64,000 nt of DNA from Variovorax sp. J22G73. Its GTDB lineage: Bacteria; Pseudomonadota; Gammaproteobacteria; Burkholderiales; Burkholderiaceae_C. The DNA is taken from assembly GCF_030317035.1 (NCBI RefSeq), contig NZ_JASZYK010000006.1, positions 62,001 through 126,000 of the forward strand, in the 5' to 3' direction. The notes under the pieces were generated by a model. That model was not told the DNA's origin. It was given only the letters and a program-made list of their open reading frames with translations, and searched no databases. Position 1 is the first letter of the stretch, and every line of letters begins with the position of its first letter. The position numbers and the translations under genes were made by a program. This document shows, in pieces, positions 15,831 to 25,884 of this stretch.

Positions 15831-18800
15831 ATGAAAATCCGGTACTACGTGATGGCGTTCCTGCTGCCATTCGTCACGCTGCTGACGCATGCGGCAATCA
15901 CCGGGGTCAGTCCGATGACGACCCTGAACAACATGGCCACCGCGGTGGCCCAGGCCGTTGCAGACCCGCTGCCCCTGCAGGGGCCGGGCCTGGGCAACCT
16001 CACCTACACATCGGCCGAGCTCTTCAAGCCGGTGTCGATGATCACCAGCCCCGCGCACCCGCTCGACCCCGCGCACAGCAGCGCCTACGAGTCGCGCGAG
16101 GTGCCGGCCACGTACCCGGGCCGCAAGGACTACGGCATGAACGCCGGCATCATGCTCAACGGCTACTTCCTCACCTCCTTCGCGCCGGACAGCGGCCTCG
16201 GCCCGGGCGGCTTCCTGCTGTACGACGTGTCGAACCCGCGCCAGATCAAGCTGGTGAAGAAGATCTACGAGCCTGACGACGCTACAGGTGGTCGCACCAA
16301 GGAGTTCCGCGAGACGCACTCCTTCGGCACCGCGAAGATCGGCGGCAAGACCTACGTGACGCTGCCCAGCATCAACGGCATCGAGTTCTGGGACTTCAGC
16401 GACATCAACGACATCAAGCAGGTGAAGAAGCTCGCGCTGCCCGGCGTGAACGGCGGCGACTACGAGAACGTGGCCTGGCAGCTGTGGTGGCAGGCGCCCT
16501 ACGTGTACGTGGCCTCGGCGGGCCGAGGCATCTTCATCGTCGATGCGGCCGACCCCGCCAATGCCGTGGTCGCGAACCGCGGCGCGGGCAAGCCCAACCC
16601 GGTTCCCACGGGCGAGCTCGGTGGCTTCCGCATCGGCCCCATCTTCACCATCGGCAACCACATGGTGCTGACCGCGATGGAAAGCAACGGCGGCTTCGCG
16701 AGCCTGGACATTTCCGACCCGCTCAACCCCAAGGTGCTCGACACCATCGTGGGCAGCACGCCGTTCTACTACGCGACCTGCTTCGACGGGCGCAACCTGC
16801 ATGCCTCCACGCGCAACAGCGGCGCGAAGATGTACAGCTACGACCTGAGCGACCGCTCGCGCTTCGTGGCCGAGGACAACCGGCTCGTCATCGACGAGCA
16901 GCTGTACTGCGCCACGCAGGACAACTACGTGATCCAGGGCGCGCAGACCCGCATCCACAAGGTGGACGTGAGCAATCCGCTGAACCACGTGGAGGTGGGC
17001 CGCGGCAGCATCCTGCGCGAGGACGACCCGAACTTCTCGCACTCGGACAACGGCCAGGTCGCGATGTTCGGCAACCTGGTCTTCGTGGGCAACGACCACG
17101 GCTCGGGCAGCGGCTTCATCGTGCACCAGGTCGACCCCGACACCACGAAGCCCGAAGTGAAGCAGGTCTCGCCCGTGAACGGCGCCAGGCAGCAGGCACT
17201 GAGCTCGCGCATCGGCCTGGGCATGACGGACAACATCCGCCCCGAGAGCGTGAACGCCAACACCTTCATCGTGCGGCCGGTGGGCGGCAACACGCTGGCG
17301 GGCACGTACAGCGTGCAGCTGGGCATCGTCAACTTCCACCCCGAGCAGCCGCTGCAACCGGGCACCAGCTACGAGGTGTTCCTGCCGGCCAACGGCCTGA
17401 AGGACTATGCGGGCAATGCCATCGGCGCGGACTACAGGTCGGTGTTCCACACCGGCAACGCGACCGACATCAGCCTGATGCACCACTGGACGCTGGCGGG
17501 CAACCTGTCCGACCAGATCGGCGCCAACAACGGCACGCCGGCCACCGGCGACGCCTTCGAGAGCATCGGCCTGAGCTTCGCGAACCGCACCGCGGGCGTG
17601 CCGCTGAAGAACGACACGGTGGCCACCGTGCTGGGAGGCACCGCCTCGCTGAGCTTCTACATGAAGACCACGCAGCCGGGCGCCGGCAACGCGTGGTCGG
17701 CGCCCGGCCTGTTCGGGCGCGACCAGGCCAACGGCACCGACGACGTGTTCTGGGGCTGGCTCGACAGCACCGGACGCATCAAGCTGTCGGTGGGCAACGA
17801 CGGCGGCACCGCTTCTTCCGCGGTAGTGAACGACGGCGCCTGGCACCACGTGGTGCTGACGCGCGACGCGGCCTCCGGCGCGCAAGCCGTGTACGTCGAC
17901 GGCGCTAAGACCACCTCGGCCGGCCTCACGGGCAACAAGGGGCTGTCGAACAAGTTCCAGCTGCTGGGGCAGATCCAGGGCAACACCGCGCTCTTCAAGG
18001 GCACGCTGGCCGAGGTGCGCGTGTACGGCCGCGTGCTGAACGACACCGAGGTGGCCGCGCTGCGCGCGCAGGCCATCATCGGCGACCCCGGCATCGGCGG
18101 CGGGCCGAAGGTGGTCAACGGGCAGCTGGTGTTCAACCCCGCCACGCTGGGCGCCAACGGCGCGCAGTACCGCTGGAACTTCGGCAACGGCACGCAGACG
18201 GCCTTCTCCAACCAGCCTAACTACACCTACACCTACGCGAGCCCCGGCCACTACACGGTGACGCTCACGGTGCGCGACGCGCAGGGCCGCGAGACCTACT
18301 ACACCTACAACGTGACGGTGATCGCGCCGGTCACCGCGCGCGCGCCCACGCACACCACCAACATCGCGGGCGACGCCAACTCGGTGTATTCGGTGAACCC
18401 CGACAGCGGCACGGTGGCCGCCATCGACGCGCAGACGCTGGCCAAGCGCTGGGAAACGCGCGTGGGCGACGAGCCCAAGACGCTGGCCGTGGGGCCCGAC
18501 GGCCGCATCTGGGTGTCGGTGCACGGCGAAGACAAGCTGGTGGCGCTGAACGCGGCCGACGGCGCCGTGTCGGCCAGCGTCTCGCTGGGCTACGGCAGCG
18601 GCCCTTACGGCGTGGTGTTCACGCCCGACGGCACCAAGGGGCTGCTCACGCTGGAGAGCAAGTCGGCGCTGATGAGCTTCGACCCGGCCAACGGCAACGC
18701 CACTGGCACGGTGCCGTTGCAGGGCGAGGTGCGCGGCATCGCGGTGAGCGCCGACTCGCAGGTGGCCTACGTGACGCGCTTCAAGTCGAAGCTCACCGGC

Positions 18801-20549
18801 GGCCAGCTGCACAAGGTGAACCTGCAGGGACTGAGCGCCATCGGCGTCATCGCGCTGCCGGTGGACACCAGCACGGTGGACACCGAGAGCCGCGCGCGCG
18901 GCGTGGCCAACTACCTGAGCCAGGTGGTGATCTCGCCCGACGGCACGCGCGCCGTGCTGCCTTCGAAGAAGGACAACATCGTGCGCGGCAAGTTCAGGGA
19001 CGGCAACAACCTCGTGCACGACCAGACGGTGCGCTCCATCCTGTCGCAGGTCGACCTGCAGCAGGCGGCGGAGAAGTTCGACGAGCAGATCGACTTCGAC
19101 GACCGCGCACCCGCGCGCGCCGCGCTGTTCTCGCCGGCGGGCGACTACCTGTTCGTGGCGCAGATGGAGGGCAACCGCGTGGCCATCGTCGACAGCTACA
19201 CGCGCTCCGTTCGCGGTGAGATCAACGCGAGCAGCGCGCCGCACGGGCTGTACCTGGACGCGGTGCGCAAGCGGCTGTTCGTCAACAACTTCCTCGCGCG
19301 CTCGGTCACGGTGCACGACGTGGCGACGGTGCTGAGCGCCGAGAGCAACGCGCCCACCTTCCTGCAGACCGTGCAGACGGTGGCCAGCGAGCCCCTGGCC
19401 GCGGCGGCCCTGCGCGGCAAGCAGGTGTTCTACAACGCCTCCGACCGGCGCATGAGCAAGGACAACTACATCTCCTGCGCGAGCTGCCACGCGGACGGCG
19501 GCGACGACGGCATGGTATGGGACTTCACCCAGCGCGGAGAAGGCCTGCGACGCACCATCAGCCTGCAGGGCAAGCGCGGCACCAGCCACGGCAAGCTGCA
19601 CTGGACGGCCAACTTCGACGAGCTGCAGGACTTCGAGAACGACATCCGCAACGAGTTCGGCGGCACCGGCTTCCTGAGCAACGCCGACTTCGCGGCCACG
19701 TCCGACCCGCTGGGCGCGCCCAAGGCCGGCAAGAACGCGCAACTGGACGACCTGGCGGCCTACCTGAACTCGCTGAACAAGTACATGCGCAGCCCGGCGC
19801 GCATGGCGGACGGCAACCTCAGCGTGGAGGCTGTGCGCGGGCAGACCGTGTTCAACACCGCGCAGTGCGCCACGTGCCACACCGGCGGCACGCTGCGCGA
19901 CGGGCTGCGCCACGACGTGGGCACCATCCAGCTCTCGTCGGGCAAGGGCAGCAACCTGCCGCTGGCGGGCACGGGCTTCGACACGCCGACGCTGTCGGGC
20001 ACGTGGAACGCGGCCTCGTACTTCCACAACGGGCAGGCCGCCACGCTGCAGGACGTGCTGGCGGGCGGCCACGGCAATGCATCGAGCCTGCCGGCGTCGG
20101 ACGTGGTGGCGCTGCGCGAGTACGTGCGCTCGCTGGACACGGCACCGCCGTTCGTGGCGCGGCTGCGCTCGGAGCTGAGCGGCATGTGCGTGAACATCAA
20201 GGGCGGCGCGGCGGCCAGCGGTACCACCGCGGTGCAATGGCCCTGCGGCAACGCGAGCCACGAGAAGTTCACGGTGACGCCGATCCTCGGGGGCTACGTG
20301 CAGTTCGTGGCCGAGCACAGCGGCCTATGCCTGGCGCAGAACGGCACGGCCACCACCAACGCGCCGGTGGTGCAGGTGGCCTGCTCGGTGGGCAACACCG
20401 CGCAGTGGAGCGTGGTCGGCGGGGCGTTGAAGAACCGGGCCTCGGGCTCGTGCCTCGACGTGCCCAACAGCTCGACCACGCAGGACACCGCGCTCATCAC
20501 CTGGACCTGCAACGGCGGCAACAACCAGAACTGGGCGCAGGTTCCCTGA
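15831..20549 (+). CDS. Giant exported multidomain diheme cytochrome c with LamG, PKD and ricin-B lectin modules
   Basis: 1572 residues. A hydrophobic leader (YYVMAFLLPFVTLLTHA) marks export; I chose ATG 15831 because GGAGG lies just before it and the longer frame runs into the aldolase gene. Approximate modules: LVIVD-like beta-propeller 60-430 (TFVTLPSINGIEFWDFSD-like repeats), Ig-like Big_5 434-540, LamG/concanavalin-type 550-750 (DGAWHHVVLTRDAA), PKD 759-835 (NYTYTYASPGHYTVTLTV), YncE-like propeller 840-1175, cytochrome c region with CASCH at 1216-1220 and CATCH at 1346-1350, then ricin-B lectin 1442-1572 (LCLAQNGT, SCLDVPNSS, NQNW). The block SYFHNGQAATLQDVLAGG resembles MauG/cytochrome-peroxidase type proteins. 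It probably binds carbohydrate or surfaces and does redox chemistry in or beyond the periplasm; the substrate is unknown. Confidence 0.85.
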   Translation: MKIRYYVMAFLLPFVTLLTHAAITGVSPMTTLNNMATAVAQAVADPLPLQGPGLGNLTYTSAELFKPVSMITSPAHPLDPAHSSAYESREVPATYPGRKDYGMNAGIMLNGYFLTSFAPDSGLGPGGFLLYDVSNPRQIKLVKKIYEPDDATGGRTKEFRETHSFGTAKIGGKTYVTLPSINGIEFWDFSDINDIKQVKKLALPGVNGGDYENVAWQLWWQAPYVYVASAGRGIFIVDAADPANAVVANRGAGKPNPVPTGELGGFRIGPIFTIGNHMVLTAMESNGGFASLDISDPLNPKVLDTIVGSTPFYYATCFDGRNLHASTRNSGAKMYSYDLSDRSRFVAEDNRLVIDEQLYCATQDNYVIQGAQTRIHKVDVSNPLNHVEVGRGSILREDDPNFSHSDNGQVAMFGNLVFVGNDHGSGSGFIVHQVDPDTTKPEVKQVSPVNGARQQALSSRIGLGMTDNIRPESVNANTFIVRPVGGNTLAGTYSVQLGIVNFHPEQPLQPGTSYEVFLPANGLKDYAGNAIGADYRSVFHTGNATDISLMHHWTLAGNLSDQIGANNGTPATGDAFESIGLSFANRTAGVPLKNDTVATVLGGTASLSFYMKTTQPGAGNAWSAPGLFGRDQANGTDDVFWGWLDSTGRIKLSVGNDGGTASSAVVNDGAWHHVVLTRDAASGAQAVYVDGAKTTSAGLTGNKGLSNKFQLLGQIQGNTALFKGTLAEVRVYGRVLNDTEVAALRAQAIIGDPGIGGGPKVVNGQLVFNPATLGANGAQYRWNFGNGTQTAFSNQPNYTYTYASPGHYTVTLTVRDAQGRETYYTYNVTVIAPVTARAPTHTTNIAGDANSVYSVNPDSGTVAAIDAQTLAKRWETRVGDEPKTLAVGPDGRIWVSVHGEDKLVALNAADGAVSASVSLGYGSGPYGVVFTPDGTKGLLTLESKSALMSFDPANGNATGTVPLQGEVRGIAVSADSQVAYVTRFKSKLTGGQLHKVNLQGLSAIGVIALPVDTSTVDTESRARGVANYLSQVVISPDGTRAVLPSKKDNIVRGKFRDGNNLVHDQTVRSILSQVDLQQAAEKFDEQIDFDDRAPARAALFSPAGDYLFVAQMEGNRVAIVDSYTRSVRGEINASSAPHGLYLDAVRKRLFVNNFLARSVTVHDVATVLSAESNAPTFLQTVQTVASEPLAAAALRGKQVFYNASDRRMSKDNYISCASCHADGGDDGMVWDFTQRGEGLRRTISLQGKRGTSHGKLHWTANFDELQDFENDIRNEFGGTGFLSNADFAATSDPLGAPKAGKNAQLDDLAAYLNSLNKYMRSPARMADGNLSVEAVRGQTVFNTAQCATCHTGGTLRDGLRHDVGTIQLSSGKGSNLPLAGTGFDTPTLSGTWNAASYFHNGQAATLQDVLAGGHGNASSLPASDVVALREYVRSLDTAPPFVARLRSELSGMCVNIKGGAAASGTTAVQWPCGNASHEKFTVTPILGGYVQFVAEHSGLCLAQNGTATTNAPVVQVACSVGNTAQWSVVGGALKNRASGSCLDVPNSSTTQDTALITWTCNGGNNQNWAQVP

Positions 20550-20579
20550 GCGATCGACGCGAGCTTGCTCCTTTCGAAA

Positions 20580-20604
20580 GCCGCCCCCCGGGGCGGCTTT
20601 TTTT
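20580..20604 (+). terminator. Rho-independent terminator after the giant cytochrome gene
   Basis: A perfect GC stem GCCGCCCC/GGGGCGGC (20580-20587 with 20590-20597) followed directly by seven T residues. It lies 31 bp after the stop and separates this gene from the lone atpE. This is the clearest intrinsic terminator in the window. Confidence 0.85.
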
Positions 20605-20707
20605 CGTTCGCGCTGCGCACCGCGCATGACCTCCCAGGTCATCGACCGAACGCAGCCGGTCTGGGAAAGTACCTCCATCGATTCACTAACCACCAGGAGA
20701 AAACACC

Positions 20708-20947
20708 ATGACCGGCTTCAACATCCTTCCCCTCGCCGTCGCCTTGCTGATCGGCGTTGCCGCGCTCGGCTCGTGCCTGGGCATCGGGCTGGTCGGCCAG
20801 AAGTTTTTGGAGAGCACCGCGCGGCAGCCCGAGCTGGTCGACACGCTGCAGACCAAGTTCTTCCTGGTGGCGGGCGTGACCGACGGCGCCTTCATCATCG
20901 CGACCGGCATCGGCCTGTGGTTCGCCACGGCCAACCCCTTCGGCTGA
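20708..20947 (+). CDS. Lone F-type ATP synthase c subunit (AtpE paralogue)
   Basis: 79-residue hairpin membrane protein. Helix 1 is glycine-rich (GVAALGSCLGIGLVGQKFLE), the polar loop has the conserved ARQPEL, and helix 2 carries the ion-binding aspartate D59 in FFLVAGVTDGAF; it ends FATANPFG as betaproteobacterial c subunits do. The sodium-type Gln in helix 1 is absent, so protons are the likely ion. A good AGGAG site precedes the ATG. No other ATP synthase gene is nearby: a terminator lies upstream and a Liv operon downstream. Such genomes normally carry atpE inside an atp operon, so this looks like an extra copy; that is inference from one window. Confidence 0.85.
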   Translation: MTGFNILPLAVALLIGVAALGSCLGIGLVGQKFLESTARQPELVDTLQTKFFLVAGVTDGAFIIATGIGLWFATANPFG

Positions 20948-21038
20948 CCCGCCGAAAAGGCCCGCGCCCCACCCGGCAAAACGGGGCGCGCGCACCAGGA
21001 AGTGACATGAAGCACTGGCACCATTCGTGCTAGTACCG

Positions 21039-21066
21039 TTGACACCGAATTGTTTATGGTTAAAGT
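21039..21066 (+). promoter_or_regulatory. Putative sigma70 promoter for the Liv-type operon
   Basis: A perfect -35 TTGACA at 21039-21044 is followed after 16 bp by TAAAGT (21061-21066), a four-of-six match to the -10 consensus, in a notably AT-rich patch of an otherwise GC-rich window. It lies 85 bp upstream of the binding-protein ATG at 21151. No mapped transcript supports it here. Confidence 0.5.
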
Positions 21067-21150
21067 ATTTAGCTATCAACGGTTCAATGTTGACGGTGCC
21101 GCATGGAGCGGCGCCGGTGCTTCGTTTCACCATTCCTCGCCGGAGAATCC

Positions 21151-22356
21151 ATGAGCCAACTGTCCCCGAAGTCGCCCGCGCTGCCGCGCACCCTGCTCTC
21201 GCTGCTGCTGTGCGGCGCAGCCCTCGGTACCTCGGTGTCGGCGCTGGCCGCGCCGGTGAAGGTGGGCTTGGCCCTCGACATCTCAGGGCCATTCGCCGCG
21301 CTGGGCGCCGAAGCGCGCGACGGCTTCGCGCTGGGCATCAAGCAGCTCAACGGCAAGCTCGGCGGGCAGGACGTGGAGTTCGTGCAGGCCGACATGGCCG
21401 GCAGCCCCGACCAGGCCAAGCAGCTGGTCGACCGCATGGTCCAGCGCGACAAGATCGACATCTTCAGCGGCCCCATCGGCTCCAACGTGGCGCTGGCCGT
21501 GGGCCCCACGCTGTTCAACGCCAAGGTCCCGTACCTGTCGGCCAACGCCGGCCCCAGCCAGTTCGCGGGCGCGCAGTGCAATGCCTACTTCTTCGGCACC
21601 GCCTACCAGAACGACCAGTTCCACGAGGCCGCCGGCAAGTTCGCGCAAGACCGCGGTTTCAAGAAGACCGTGCTCATCGCCCCCAACTACCCGGCCGGCA
21701 AGGACGCCCTGGGCGGCTTCAAGCGCCAGTTCAAGGGCCAGGTGGCCGACGAGCTGTACACCAAGCTCGGCCAGATCGACTACGCCGCCGAACTGGCGCA
21801 GCTGCGCGCGGCCAAGCCAGACTCCATCTACTTCTTCCTGCCCGGCGCGATGGGCATCAACTTCATCAAGCAGTTCGTGGGCGCGGGCCTGTCGAAGGAC
21901 ATCACGCTGGTCACCAGCGGCTTCTCGGCCGACGAGGACGTGATCGGCGCCGTGGGCGAGCCCATGCTCGGCCTGTTCAACACCTCGCACTGGGCGCACG
22001 ACCTGGACAACGCGGCCAACAAGCAGTTCGTGGCCGCGTTCCGCAAGGAATTCAACGGCCGCTACCCGTCGGTGTACGCGGCGCAGGCCTACGACGCCAT
22101 CCTCGCGATGGACGCGGCCGTGAAGCAGGCCGGCGGCAACGCGCAGAACCGCGAGGCCGTGGTGGCCGCGCTGAAGAAGGCCAACTACGCGTCCACGCGC
22201 GGCAGCTTCAAGTACGCGAACAACCACTACCCCATCGAGAACTTCTACCTGCGCGTGATCGGCAAGGACGCGCAGGGCAAGGTCACGAACAAGCTGATCA
22301 ACACGGTGCTCACGAACTACGGCGACAGCTACGCCGACAAGTGCCCACTGAAATAA
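21151..22356 (+). CDS. Branched-chain amino-acid type ABC transporter substrate-binding protein
   Basis: 401-residue periplasmic binding protein of the LivK (Peripla_BP_6) family. It has a Sec signal peptide (TLLSLLLCGAALGTSVSALA) and the usual opening VKVGLALDISGPFAALGAEA. ATG 21151 is preceded by GGAGAA; an upstream in-frame start at 21103 adds a non-signal-like stretch. It heads a five-gene operon (SBP, two permeases, two ATPases). Such systems import branched-chain amino acids, amides, or aromatic and carboxylic acids; the ligand is not evident. A hairpin-rich gap follows, which often keeps binding-protein expression above that of the membrane genes. Confidence 0.92.
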   Translation: MSQLSPKSPALPRTLLSLLLCGAALGTSVSALAAPVKVGLALDISGPFAALGAEARDGFALGIKQLNGKLGGQDVEFVQADMAGSPDQAKQLVDRMVQRDKIDIFSGPIGSNVALAVGPTLFNAKVPYLSANAGPSQFAGAQCNAYFFGTAYQNDQFHEAAGKFAQDRGFKKTVLIAPNYPAGKDALGGFKRQFKGQVADELYTKLGQIDYAAELAQLRAAKPDSIYFFLPGAMGINFIKQFVGAGLSKDITLVTSGFSADEDVIGAVGEPMLGLFNTSHWAHDLDNAANKQFVAAFRKEFNGRYPSVYAAQAYDAILAMDAAVKQAGGNAQNREAVVAALKKANYASTRGSFKYANNHYPIENFYLRVIGKDAQGKVTNKLINTVLTNYGDSYADKCPLK

Positions 22357-22398
22357 AGCTCGCCCCCAGGCTGCGCGCACTTCGTGTCGCTTCTCCTT

Positions 22399-22450
22399 CC
22401 CCCTACCGGGGGCAACACCTGAGGCCCGGCGAAGCCGGTTCCTCGGTGTT
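22399..22450 (+). repeat. Double-hairpin intergenic element in the Liv operon
   Basis: Between the binding protein and the first permease are two stem-loops: CCCCC-TACC-GGGGG at 22399-22412, then a long interrupted stem whose arms are AACACC/GGTGTT, GAGG/CCTC and CCGGC/GCCGG around a GAA loop (22414-22450). The position fits a retroregulatory or partial-termination element that favours the binding-protein mRNA. It also has the style of a dispersed intergenic repeat, but only one copy is seen in this window. Confidence 0.55.
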
Positions 22451-22485
22451 TCCCGAATGAAAACGCGGGCAACCCTCTTCATCCT

Positions 22486-23406
22486 ATGAGTGGAATTCTT
22501 GTTCTAGAGCAGTTGCTCAACGGCCTCGGCTACGGGCTGATGCTGTTCCTGCTGGCCGCGGGGCTCACGCTGGTGTTCGGCATCATGGACGTGCTGAACC
22601 TCGCGCACGGCTCGCTGTTCATGGCGGGCGCCTACGTGGCGGCCGAGGCGCACACGCGCACGGGCTCGTTCACCGCGGCCATCGTCATCGCGGTGGCGGT
22701 CACGGTGGTGGTGGCGCTGCTGCTCGAGGTGCTGCTGATGCGCCGGCTCTACACGCGCGACCACCTGGCGCAGGTGCTCGCGACCTTCGGCGTGATCCTG
22801 GTGGCCGACGACATCGTGACGATGGCGTGGGGCCCCTCGCCGGTGATGGCGCCGACGCCCGCCGCGCTCTCCGGGCCGGTCAACCTGATGGACGGGCTGC
22901 CTTACCCCTCGTACCGGCTGGTGATCCTGGTCGGCGGGCTTCTTGTGGCGCTGGCGCTGTACCTGCTGGTGAACCACACGCGCATCGGCATGCGGGTGCG
23001 CGCGGGCGCGTCGGACCGGCCGATGGCCGAGCTGATGGGTGTGCGCGTGGGCCGCATCTTCAACGGCGTGTTCCTGCTGGGCGCGGCGCTGGCCGCGCTG
23101 GCGGGCGCGCTCATGGGGCCGATCGTCGCGGTGCAGGTGGGCATGGGCGAGGCCATCCTGATTCCGGCGCTGGTGGTGCTGGTGATCGGCGGCATCGGTT
23201 CGGTGCGCGGCGCCTTCGTGGCCGCGCTGCTGGTGGGCGTGGTCGACACCATCGGCCGCGCGTTCGTGCCGATGCTGCTGCGCGCCACGCTGCCGCCGGC
23301 CACCGCGGCCGACCTGGGGCCGCTGTTCGCCGAAGTCGCGATGTACGCGCTGATGGTTGTCGTCCTCATCTTCCGGCCCTCCGGTCTTTTCTCGGCGCGC
23401 GCATGA
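22486..23406 (+). CDS. livH: Liv-type ABC transporter permease LivH
   Basis: 306-residue inner-membrane permease of the BPD_transp_2 family, about eight hydrophobic segments. The opening LEQLLNGLGYGLMLFLLAAG and the block VFGIMDVLNLAHGSLFMAGAY are hallmarks of LivH, as is IGGIGSVRGAFVAALLVG near the end. It pairs with LivM, whose ATG overlaps this stop (ATGA at 23403). No obvious ribosome site precedes the start, in line with a leader shaped by the hairpin element upstream. Confidence 0.92.
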   Translation: MSGILVLEQLLNGLGYGLMLFLLAAGLTLVFGIMDVLNLAHGSLFMAGAYVAAEAHTRTGSFTAAIVIAVAVTVVVALLLEVLLMRRLYTRDHLAQVLATFGVILVADDIVTMAWGPSPVMAPTPAALSGPVNLMDGLPYPSYRLVILVGGLLVALALYLLVNHTRIGMRVRAGASDRPMAELMGVRVGRIFNGVFLLGAALAALAGALMGPIVAVQVGMGEAILIPALVVLVIGGIGSVRGAFVAALLVGVVDTIGRAFVPMLLRATLPPATAADLGPLFAEVAMYALMVVVLIFRPSGLFSARA

Positions 23407-24404
23407 AGCCTTCTCTTCTTTCATCTCCTCGTTACCTGGGCCTCGGGCTGCTGCTGGTGCTGCTGGCGGTGTTTCCGCTGGTGGCGCCGCTGTTCGGGCT
23501 GGAGTTCTACATCGGCTTCGTGCGGCGCGTGCTCGTCGTGGCGCTCGCGGCCGCGAGCCTCAACTTCGTTCTCGGCTTCGGCGGCATGGTGGCGCTGGGG
23601 CACGCGGGCTTCATCGGCGTGGGCGCGTACACGCTCGTGGCGCTGAGCGACGCGGGCGTGGTGTCGGGCTGGCTGCTGTGGCCGGCCGCGGCGCTGGTCG
23701 CGGGCGCGGTGGCCGCGCTGATCGGCACGGTGGCGCTGCGCACGCGCGGCGTGTACTTCATCATGACCACGCTGGCCTTCGCGCAGATGCTGTACTTCGT
23801 GGTGGTGTCGCTGCGCCGCTATGGCGGCGACGACGGCTACACGCTCATGAGCCGGCCCGTGCTGCTGCCGGGGCTGGACCTGGGCAACGAGGCCAACTTC
23901 TACTGGGTGGTGCTGGTGATCGTGGCGCTGGCGCTGTGGTGGCTGCACCGCGCCACGCAGTCGCGCTTCGGCCACGCGCTCATGGGCATCCGCGACAACG
24001 AGACGCGCATGCGCGCGCTGGGCTACCCGGTGTTCCGGCTGCAGCTGGTGGCCTTCGCCATCGCGGGCGCCATCGCCGGCCTGGCCGGCGCGCTGCTGGC
24101 GGGCGGCAACGGCTTCGTGAGCCCGGCGACCATGCACTGGACGCAGTCGGCCACGCTGCTGGTGATGGTGGTCATCGGCGGGCTGGGGCGCAGCTGGGGC
24201 GGGCCCGTGGGCGCGGTCGTGTGGCTGCTGCTCGAAGAGGTGCTCAAGCAGCACACCGACCATTGGCACATGCCGCTCGGGCTGCTGTTGATCGCCGTCG
24301 CGCTGTGGGCACCGAAGGGGCTGGCCGCCTTGTACAAGCGCCGCGTGCCCAACACCCTGACCCCGACGCTCTCGACCGAAGCCAAAGCGGGCAACGCACC
24401 ATGA
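23403..24404 (+). CDS. livM: Liv-type ABC transporter permease LivM
   Basis: 333-residue permease, partner of LivH. Family features are ALAAASLNFVLGFGGMVALG followed by HAGFIGVGAYTL, the TRGVYFIMTTLAFAQM block and the cytoplasmic MGIRDNETRMRALGY loop that contacts the ATPases. It overlaps the genes on both sides by ATGA (23403 and 24401), showing a translationally coupled operon. Confidence 0.92.
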   Translation: MKPSLLSSPRYLGLGLLLVLLAVFPLVAPLFGLEFYIGFVRRVLVVALAAASLNFVLGFGGMVALGHAGFIGVGAYTLVALSDAGVVSGWLLWPAAALVAGAVAALIGTVALRTRGVYFIMTTLAFAQMLYFVVVSLRRYGGDDGYTLMSRPVLLPGLDLGNEANFYWVVLVIVALALWWLHRATQSRFGHALMGIRDNETRMRALGYPVFRLQLVAFAIAGAIAGLAGALLAGGNGFVSPATMHWTQSATLLVMVVIGGLGRSWGGPVGAVVWLLLEEVLKQHTDHWHMPLGLLLIAVALWAPKGLAALYKRRVPNTLTPTLSTEAKAGNAP

Positions 24405-25152
24405 GCCTTTTCAGAATCGAAGGGTTGGTCAAGCGCTTCGGCGGCCTGCTGGCGACCGACCATGTGAACCTCACCGTGGAGCGCGGCGAAGTGCATGCGC
24501 TCATCGGGCCGAACGGCGCGGGCAAGACCACGCTGGTGAACCTGATCACCGGGCTGCTGAAGGCCGATGCCGGCCGGCTGCTGCTCGACGAAAAGGACAT
24601 CACCGCGCTGAAGGACCACCAGCGCGTGGCCGCGGGCATGTCGCGCTGCTTCCAGGTAACGCGCGTGTTCCCGAAAGAGACCGTGCACGACAACCTGATG
24701 CTCGCCGCGCAGGCCCATGCGGGCAGCAGCCTCCGCTTCCTGGCGCCGCGCGCGAAGGAGCGCGGCCTGGTCGACCGTGCGGTGGCGCTGGCCGACCGCG
24801 TCGGGCTGGGCAACGAACGCGCGCGCATCGCGGGCACACTGCCGCACGGCGCGCAGCGCGCGCTCGACGTGGCGCTGGCGCTTGCCGCCGAACCCAAGCT
24901 GCTGTTGCTCGACGAGCCCATGGCCGGCATGGGCCCCGACGAATCGGCGCGCATGGTGGAGCTGATCGAGTCGCTGCGCGCGTCGATGGCCATCCTGCTG
25001 ATCGAGCACGACATGGACGCCGTGTTCCGCCTGGCCGACCGCCTCACGGTGCTGGTGCAGGGCAAGGTGCTGATGAGCGGCACCGCCGACGAAGTGCGCG
25101 GCCACCCCGACGTGCAGGCCGTGTACCTGGGTACCGAGGCAGAAGGACATTC

Positions 25153-25156
<4 letters not shown>
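24401..25156 (+). CDS. livG: Liv-type ABC transporter ATP-binding protein LivG
   Basis: 251-residue ABC ATPase. Walker A is GPNGAGKTTLVNLI, the signature is the degenerate LPHGAQRALDVAL, Walker B is LLLLDEPMAGMGPDE, and the H-loop is LLIEHDMDAVF. The family tolerates this altered signature. It forms a heterodimer with LivF, encoded next with an ATGA overlap at 25153. Confidence 0.92.

Positions 25157-25884
<728 letters not shown>

Noticed and set aside
15621..20318. Very long open frame (1565 codons) on the minus strand opposite the giant cytochrome
   Set aside because: It is an antisense shadow caused by high GC and third-position bias; the translation is low-complexity (His/Arg/Ala/Val) with no domain, while the plus strand has clear motifs.
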